64,000 bases of DNA, taken from contig NZ_JAGGKK010000010.1 of the NCBI RefSeq assembly GCF_017873675.1, forward strand, positions 82,792 to 146,791, written 5' to 3'. This stretch comes from Virgibacillus litoralis (lineage in GTDB: Bacteria; Bacillota; Bacilli; Bacillales; Amphibacillaceae). The translations under genes and the position numbers were made by a program. The notes under the pieces were generated by a model, which was not told the DNA's origin, searched no databases, and was given only the letters and a program-made list of their open reading frames with translations. Of the stretch, positions 58,809-64,000 are shown piece after piece (the first letter of the stretch is position 1; the number at the start of each line of letters is the position of its first letter).

Positions 58809-59939
58809 TTGGAAAATAAAGATAGTAACCAACAGGTAGAAAATAACAAAAATAAACAAAATTCCACCACTACTCCTGATCCTCAAGGTTTCTTTAATAA
58901 TATTGCAGCGTTACCACCTTCTATACTTAAATGGATAGATAAAAACACAAATGGATTTATAGCTATATGGGATAAAAACGGCAGAATTATCTACATATCT
59001 AAATCAGTTGAACGATTGCTAGGTTATAAGGTAACAGATTTGCTTGGTACACAGTGGTATGAAAAGGTATCTCATGAAGATGTAACATACATAAAAAATC
59101 ATTTTGACACAAATCAGGACTCATCCCAACTTTTTAATATTATGATCCAGAATATTTATGGTAAGAATATATGGACTGAGAATTTGGTTTCTCAAATAAA
59201 AGATTCAAATGATAACATTTATTATGCTGCTGCAGTAAAGGATATTACTGATAAAAAAGAGGCAGAAGAAATGATGATTCGTTCGGAAAAAATGTCAGTG
59301 GCTGGTCAACTTGCTGCCGGTATTGCCCATGAGGTTCGAAATCCGTTAACTTCATTAAAAGGGTTTCTGCAACTTCTTCAAGCAGGTGTGAATAGAAAAG
59401 AAGAATACTATAAGATCATGATTGATGAAATTGAGAAAATGGAAACTATCACCTCAGAACTACTTTTCATATCAAAGCCCCTAACGGATAACAAGCAAAT
59501 TGAAAAAGTACAAGAAATGGTTGTAGATGTTATTACGCTTTTACAACCCCAGGCAAAACTCAAGAATATCGAAATTCTCTTTGAACAAACGGGCAGTCAG
59601 ACTGTTTATTGTGATCGTTCGCAAATAAAACAAGTACTCATAAATATCGTTAAAAATGCTATAGAAGCAATGGAAGAACCAGGTAATATTCAATTAAATG
59701 TATTAACAAGTGAAGATAATATTCTATTAGATGTAATTGACGGAGGGCCTGGTATACCTGAAGAAATAATACATAAATTAAGAGAACCTTTTTTTACTAC
59801 GAAGCAATCCGGCACAGGACTCGGGTTAATGATTACTACACAAATTCTTGAAAGGCATGATGGCAAGCTGGAGATACTGCAAAATGAGAATAAAGGGAGT
59901 ACTTTTAGAATTATTTTACCAAAACAAGCAGAAAAATAA
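58809..59939 (+). CDS. Soluble PAS-domain sensor histidine kinase (sporulation-kinase-like)
   Basis: 376-residue cytosolic kinase: a polar start, one PAS domain (about 38-150, GFIAIWDKNGRIIYISKSVERLLGY), HisKA with AAGIAHEVRNPLTSLKGFLQLL (phospho-His in HEVRNP), and the ATPase domain with NIVKNAIEAM, DGGPGIPEE and GTGLGLMIT. The H-box matches kinases that feed the Spo0F/Spo0A phosphorelay (KinA, KinE), so that role is likely but inferred. No response regulator is adjacent. TTG 58809 follows AAGGAGTG; GTG 58800 lies in that site. Confidence 0.87.
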   Translation: MENKDSNQQVENNKNKQNSTTTPDPQGFFNNIAALPPSILKWIDKNTNGFIAIWDKNGRIIYISKSVERLLGYKVTDLLGTQWYEKVSHEDVTYIKNHFDTNQDSSQLFNIMIQNIYGKNIWTENLVSQIKDSNDNIYYAAAVKDITDKKEAEEMMIRSEKMSVAGQLAAGIAHEVRNPLTSLKGFLQLLQAGVNRKEEYYKIMIDEIEKMETITSELLFISKPLTDNKQIEKVQEMVVDVITLLQPQAKLKNIEILFEQTGSQTVYCDRSQIKQVLINIVKNAIEAMEEPGNIQLNVLTSEDNILLDVIDGGPGIPEEIIHKLREPFFTTKQSGTGLGLMITTQILERHDGKLEILQNENKGSTFRIILPKQAEK

Positions 59940-60024
59940 TTTGAATTATAACTATTATTCCAATTATATTTATTGTTGTATAAGTATTTATTATCACTTT
60001 TAATAATTTATTAATATATGGCAA

Positions 60025-60064
60025 TAGGCAATAAACATTTGTTTTATATAATAATTTCATATAA
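60025..60064 (+). promoter_or_regulatory. Candidate citB promoter with dyad
   Basis: TATAAT at 60047-60052 with TAGGCA at 60025-60030 (16-base spacer). An inverted pair TTATAT / ATATAA covers the -10 and start region (60044-60064); CcpC controls citB in B. subtilis through AT-rich dyads, but I cannot assign this one. Confidence 0.35.
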
Positions 60065-60146
60065 GATATATTAGTAGAATAATATTTTTGTCAAAATCCC
60101 TTGAAGGATACGACAATTAAGGATGACAGAAAGGGGTATATCTTAT

Positions 60147-62843
60147 ATGGGAATTGATGCAAAAAAGCAGTTTGATCTGAATGGTAAAACGTATAATTAC
60201 TATCAATTAAAAGCGCTTGAAGATGCAGGCCTCGGAAAAGTATCACGTCTGCCATTTTCGATACGGGTTCTTTTGGAATCACTTATTCGCCAAAGAGATG
60301 GTCATGTTATCAAAGATGATCATATCGAAGGGCTATCAAAATGGGGAACAAAGGATGGGGAAGGTGTAGATGTTCCTTTCAAACCATCACGTGTAATCCT
60401 CCAGGACTTTACTGGTGTTCCAGCAGTTGTTGACCTTGCTTCTCTACGTAAAGCAATGGTGGACTTGGGTGGAGAGCCAAATAAAATCAATCCGGAGGTA
60501 CCAGTTGATTTAGTTATTGATCACTCAGTACAAGTGGACCAATATGGTACACCGGGTGCACTTAAAGCAAATATGGATCTTGAATTTGAACGTAACGGTG
60601 AACGTTATGAATTTCTACATTGGGCACAAAAGGCATTTGAAAATTATCGTGCTGTTCCACCAGCAACAGGTATTGTACACCAAGTAAACCTTGAGTATAT
60701 TGCAAATGTTGTTCATGGCTTAGAAAATGAGGATGGATCTTACGAAGCGTTTCCTGACACATTGTTTGGTACAGACTCTCATACAACTATGATTAATGGT
60801 TTAGGAGTCCTTGGCTGGGGTGTAGGTGGTATTGAAGCAGAAGCAGGTATGCTTGGCCAGCCATCTTATTTTCCAGCTCCAGAAGTAATAGGTGTTAAAT
60901 TTACTGGAAGCTTTCCACAAGGAACAACTGCTACTGACCTAGCGTTAAAGGTTACACAGGTTCTGCGTGAAAAGAAAGTAGTTGGGAAATTTGTGGAATA
61001 CTTTGGACCTGGTCTAAAAGATATGCCGCTTGCTGATCGTGCAACAATTTCAAACATGGCTCCTGAATATGGCGCAACATGCGGTTTCTTCCCAGTAGAC
61101 GAAGAATCGTTAAGCTATATGCGACTAACAGGACGAAGTGAAGAACATATTGACTTAGTTGAAAAGTACAGTAAAGAAAATAATCTTTGGTATTCACCAG
61201 ATCAAGAGGACCCAGAGTATTCAGAACTTGTGGAAATTAACTTGTCTGAGCTGGAACCAAATCTTTCCGGACCAAAACGTCCTCAGGATTTAATTTCTTT
61301 GTCTAATATGAAAAAAGAGTTTAATAAAGCAATTACAGCTCCAGAAGGCAACCAAGGTTTTGGTATGGATAAATCTGAATTTGATAAAGAGGCAATAGTT
61401 AAGCACTCTAATGGTAAAGAGCCTGTTATGAAAACAGGTGCACTTGCTATTGCTGCAATTACATCGTGTACAAACACGTCTAATCCATATGTAATGTTAG
61501 GTGCAGGACTATTGGCGAAAAAGGCTGTCGAAAAAGGTTTAGCTGTGCCTGAATATGTGAAGACATCACTTGCGCCTGGCTCTAAAGTTGTTACGCGTTA
61601 CTTAGAGGACTCAGGGTTAAATGAATATCTTGATAACTTAGGATTTAACTTAGTAGGTTATGGTTGCACAACTTGTATTGGTAACTCTGGACCACTACGT
61701 CCTGAAATTGAGGAAGCTATCTCGAAAAGTGATCTGACTGTTTCTTCGGTACTATCAGGTAACCGTAACTTTGAAGGACGAATCCATCCACTTGTGAAAG
61801 CAAACTATTTAGCATCTCCTCCGTTAGTTGTTGCTTATGCACTTGCAGGAACTGTTGATGTTGATTTAACAAAAGAGGCACTTGGGACAGATGCAGACGG
61901 TGAGCCAATTTACTTAACAGATATATGGCCATCAATGGAAGAAATCAAAGACACGGTAGAAAGTGTTGTAAAACCTGAAATCTTCCGTAAAGAATATGAA
62001 AATGTATTTAATTCAAATGAAAAATGGAATCAAATTCAAACAACTGATGAACCTTTATTCGAATGGGATAATGATTCAACGTACATTCAGAATCCACCAT
62101 TCTTTGAAGGTCTAACTAAAGAAAAAGGGGCAGTGGAGCCATTAAATAAACTTCGAGCAATTGGAAAGTTTGGCGACTCTGTTACTACTGACCATATTTC
62201 ACCAGCTGGTGCTATTGCGAAAGATATGCCAGCAGGAAAGTATTTGCAAGAAAAAGATGTATCACCAAGAAACTTTAACTCCTATGGTTCACGCCGTGGT
62301 AACCACGAAGTAATGATGCGTGGTACGTTTGCAAATATCCGTATTCGTAACCTATTGGCACAAGGAACTGAAGGTGGTTACACAACCTATTGGCCAACTG
62401 AAGAAATTATGCCAATTTACGATGCTGCAATGAAATATCAGGAAAACGGTACTGATCTACTGGTAATGGGCGGTAAAGATTACGGTATGGGATCTTCACG
62501 TGACTGGGCAGCAAAAGGTACAGATTTACTTGGTATTAAAACGGTTATTGCTGAAAGTTTCGAGCGAATTCATCGTTCAAACCTTGTTATGATGGGTGTA
62601 CTGCCATTACAGTTTGAAGCAGGTGAAAGTGCTGATAAGCTAGGCTTAACTGGTAGAGAAACATTTGATGTGAAAATTGATGAGAACGTAAAACCTCATG
62701 ATCTTGTTAAAGTTACAGCAGTTGCTGAGGATGGCAAAACTACTGAATTTAATGTAATTGCTCGTTTTGACAGTGATGTTGAAATTGATTATTACCGTCA
62801 TGGTGGTATTCTTCAAATGGTCTTACGTAATAAACTTAAATAA
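60147..62843 (+). CDS. citB: Aconitate hydratase
   Basis: 898-residue [4Fe-4S] aconitase of the AcnA/IRP type, converting citrate to isocitrate; such enzymes can also bind RNA when the cluster is lost. Visible motifs are [43 protein letters not shown] (cluster cysteines), [11 protein letters not shown] and [14 protein letters not shown] start at ATG 60147, after AAAGGGG; ATG 60123 lies before that site. Terminator at 62852. Confidence 0.97.
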   Translation: MGIDAKKQFDLNGKTYNYYQLKALEDAGLGKVSRLPFSIRVLLESLIRQRDGHVIKDDHIEGLSKWGTKDGEGVDVPFKPSRVILQDFTGVPAVVDLASLRKAMVDLGGEPNKINPEVPVDLVIDHSVQVDQYGTPGALKANMDLEFERNGERYEFLHWAQKAFENYRAVPPATGIVHQVNLEYIANVVHGLENEDGSYEAFPDTLFGTDSHTTMINGLGVLGWGVGGIEAEAGMLGQPSYFPAPEVIGVKFTGSFPQGTTATDLALKVTQVLREKKVVGKFVEYFGPGLKDMPLADRATISNMAPEYGATCGFFPVDEESLSYMRLTGRSEEHIDLVEKYSKENNLWYSPDQEDPEYSELVEINLSELEPNLSGPKRPQDLISLSNMKKEFNKAITAPEGNQGFGMDKSEFDKEAIVKHSNGKEPVMKTGALAIAAITSCTNTSNPYVMLGAGLLAKKAVEKGLAVPEYVKTSLAPGSKVVTRYLEDSGLNEYLDNLGFNLVGYGCTTCIGNSGPLRPEIEEAISKSDLTVSSVLSGNRNFEGRIHPLVKANYLASPPLVVAYALAGTVDVDLTKEALGTDADGEPIYLTDIWPSMEEIKDTVESVVKPEIFRKEYENVFNSNEKWNQIQTTDEPLFEWDNDSTYIQNPPFFEGLTKEKGAVEPLNKLRAIGKFGDSVTTDHISPAGAIAKDMPAGKYLQEKDVSPRNFNSYGSRRGNHEVMMRGTFANIRIRNLLAQGTEGGYTTYWPTEEIMPIYDAAMKYQENGTDLLVMGGKDYGMGSSRDWAAKGTDLLGIKTVIAESFERIHRSNLVMMGVLPLQFEAGESADKLGLTGRETFDVKIDENVKPHDLVKVTAVAEDGKTTEFNVIARFDSDVEIDYYRHGGILQMVLRNKLK

Positions 62844-62851
62844 TTTTTTAA

Positions 62852-62892
62852 AAAAAGCCAATACATCGGTATTACCGATGTATTGGCTTTTT
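62852..62892 (+). terminator. citB terminator
   Basis: Very long stem AAAAAGCCAATACATCGGT / ACCGATGTATTGGCTTTTT with a minimal loop. Confidence 0.93.
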
Positions 62893-62919
62893 AGTAGTAG
62901 TTAAAATAAATTAACTAAT

Positions 62920-62963
62920 GCTTATCTATGTTAAAGCTTACATATAAGACCAACTTTTCTAAT
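62920..62963 (+). repeat. Structured intergenic repeat, decayed module B
   Basis: GCTTATCTATGTTAAAGCTT then ACATATAAGACCAACTTTTCT then AAT aligns with module B of copy 2 with several changes; no module A precedes it. Confidence 0.6.
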
Positions 62964-63058
62964 ATGAATTATTTATGAACAATATTACAATATGCTTTAC
63001 ATATATATTAAATAGCAATACGATATGAGTATTGAATGATATAGGTAGGGGATTCGTA

Positions 63059-63640
63059 ATGATAAAAAAAATACTTGGTATAGTGGTATTAGTCACACTT
63101 AGTTTCATTGTTATAGTTGGCTTAGTTGATAATAATACTAATAAAACAAGTGGGTCAGGTACAACTGAGAACAACGCTGAAGGGGCTGGTATTGTGGCTC
63201 CCGGACAGACAGGAATTAAACCCGGAAAAATGGCTCCGGATTTTGAACTGCAGACACTTTCAGGTGACACGTTCAAACTATCTGATTTACGTGGAAAGAA
63301 AGTTATATTAAATTTCTGGGCATCATGGTGTAATCCTTGTAAGGAAGAAATGCCTGTAATGCAAAAGTTTTATGAGGCTCATAAAGATGAAGTAGAAGTT
63401 ATAGCTGTAAACCTTACTGGAAATGAAGTTGGGGTTAAGGCAGCGAGAGATTATATTAACAAACATAACTATACCTATACAATCCCATTGGATAAGGACT
63501 TGGATGCTCGTGAAAAATATGATGTTTCGATAATCCCAACAACCTATTTTATTGGAACGGATGGCAAGATTCAACAGCCCCATAAATCTGGTCCGATGAC
63601 ATATGAGTATATGACTAAAATGTTAGATAAGTTAAAATAA
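63059..63640 (+). CDS. yneN: Membrane-anchored thioredoxin-like protein (ResA/TlpA type)
   Basis: 193-residue protein with an N-terminal signal anchor (ILGIVVLVTLSFIVIVGLV), a Ser/Thr/Asn/Gly linker and an extracytoplasmic thioredoxin domain with MAPDFELQTLSGDTFKLSDL, active site WASWCNPCKEEMP and the cis-Pro region IIPTTYFIG. It may accept electrons from CcdA. Position after citB matches B. subtilis yneN. ATG 63059 follows AGGGGAT. Confidence 0.92.
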   Translation: MIKKILGIVVLVTLSFIVIVGLVDNNTNKTSGSGTTENNAEGAGIVAPGQTGIKPGKMAPDFELQTLSGDTFKLSDLRGKKVILNFWASWCNPCKEEMPVMQKFYEAHKDEVEVIAVNLTGNEVGVKAARDYINKHNYTYTIPLDKDLDAREKYDVSIIPTTYFIGTDGKIQQPHKSGPMTYEYMTKMLDKLK

Positions 63641-63694
63641 ATTATATATTTACTAAGAAATGGTAATACTACTCATAAAAAGGAGTGGATTACT

Positions 63695-63841
63695 ATTTCA
63701 CTGAAGAAAAGACTCTCTTTTGATGAGCTGGTAAAGGAAAATAGAAGGCAGATATTAGAAGACCGAACACGTTTAGATGAAATTGAGGATGGTTTTGAAA
63801 TGAAGCACCGTTTACTAAACAAAAAGAAAACGGAACAATAA
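63695..63841 (+). CDS. FbpB-like small basic protein with apparent ATT start
   Basis: 48-residue basic protein: (M)SLKKRLSFDELVKENRRQ, ILEDRTRLDEIEDGFEMKH, ending KKKTEQ. The LKKRxSFxELVxxNxxxIL pattern matches the FbpB family; in B. subtilis FbpB helps an iron-sparing response with a Fur-controlled sRNA. No ATG, GTG or TTG exists in frame upstream of the conserved start; ATT 63695 lies 9 bases after AAAAAGGAG and aligns with the family's Met. CTG 63701 is a less well-spaced alternative. No clear Fur box was recognised. Confidence 0.78.
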   Translation: MSLKKRLSFDELVKENRRQILEDRTRLDEIEDGFEMKHRLLNKKKTEQ

Positions 63842-63912
63842 TGGCTTTGTTTTCCTTAAATTAAGTGGTTCGGTTTAGGAGAAGCAATCAATAAGTCGAG
63901 CATTAAAGGTAC

Positions 63913-64000
63913 TGCACCCTAAAAGTTAGAGTTAAAAATCTAACTTTTAGGGTGTTTTTATATGGCTAAATATAGCAAAGAGTTCAAATTGAATATTGTA
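63913..64000 (+). mobile_element. Left end of an IS3-family (IS150-like) insertion sequence
   Basis: TGCACCCTAAAAGTTAGA resembles terminal repeats of IS150-type elements, and a transposase reading frame starts 49 bases in. A perfect 16-bp inverted repeat (63915-63930 with 63939-63954) followed by TTTTT forms a terminator-like hairpin at the tip of the element, presumably shielding the transposase from outside transcription. The right end lies beyond the window. Confidence 0.8.
63962..64000 (+). CDS. IS3-family transposase OrfA, N-terminus (cut by window end)
   Basis: Thirteen codons, MAKYSKEFKLNIV, are visible; this is the usual beginning of OrfA helix-turn-helix proteins of the IS3/IS150 group. 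No Shine-Dalgarno site of good quality precedes it (the T-run of the hairpin does), which fits the low expression expected of transposases. Confidence 0.8.
   Translation, partial: MAKYSKEFKLNIV

Overview
The window is 64 kb of low-GC chromosome from an endospore-forming member of the Bacillaceae. Almost every protein has a recognisable Bacillus subtilis counterpart, and gene order follows the B. subtilis infB-to-citB stretch in blocks. AT-rich composition, the BMP/Nup transporter between ymfC and ymfF, and the overall protein character suggest an Oceanobacillus/Virgibacillus/Lentibacillus-like genus. That placement is inferred; there is no rRNA in the window to confirm it. Nearly all genes lie on the + strand; only lexA and yneK are on the - strand.

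Layout. 1-6538: end of the infB operon (infB, ylxP, rbfA, truB, ribF, rpsO, pnp). 6636-13974: ylxY, mlpA, ymxH, then spoVFA-spoVFB-asd-dapG-dapA, which makes dihydrodipicolinate and converts it to dipicolinic acid for the spore core. 14087-17432: tepA, ylzJ, spoIIIE. 17661-23298: a GntR regulator followed by a BMP-type nucleoside ABC transporter operon. 23724-31204: ymfF, ymfH, ymfI, ymfJ, ymfK, rodZ-like ymfM, pgsA, cinA. 31381-38439: recA, rny, ymdB, spoVS, miaB, ymcA, cotE. 38923-45053: mutS, mutL, a Dps-like ferritin, miaA, hfq. 45160-50518: spoVK, hflX, ynbB, glnR, glnA. 50562-55490: the SOS hub lexA/yneA-like/yneB, then ynzC, tkt, sirA, yneF. 55654-58521: ccdA, an orphan mrpB, yneI, ccdC, yneK. 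58809-63841: a soluble PAS histidine kinase, aconitase, a membrane-anchored thioredoxin, an FbpB-like small protein. 63913-64000: left end of an IS3-family insertion sequence, cut by the window edge.

Shared themes are sporulation (spoVF, spoIIIE, spoVS, cotE, spoVK, sirA, ymcA, possibly the kinase), DNA repair/SOS (recA, mutSL, lexA, yneB), RNA turnover and translation (pnp, rny, hfq, rbfA, truB, miaA, miaB) and nitrogen control (glnRA with a GlnR box).

The least ordinary content is between and around genes. (i) A structured intergenic repeat of about 75-90 nt occurs as four full and at least five partial copies, all on the + strand, with base changes that preserve pairing. (ii) A second, GC-richer repeat between cotE and mutS carries hairpins whose loops read RUCCU. 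(iii) ynzC and the fbpB-like gene have no ATG/GTG/TTG and appear to start at ATT. (iv) A 31-residue single-membrane-span peptide sits at the yneA position under LexA boxes. (v) mrpB stands alone without the other Mrp subunits. (vi) An inverted repeat includes the Shine-Dalgarno site of the dps-like gene. I found no CRISPR array, tRNA, rRNA or recognisable metabolite riboswitch.
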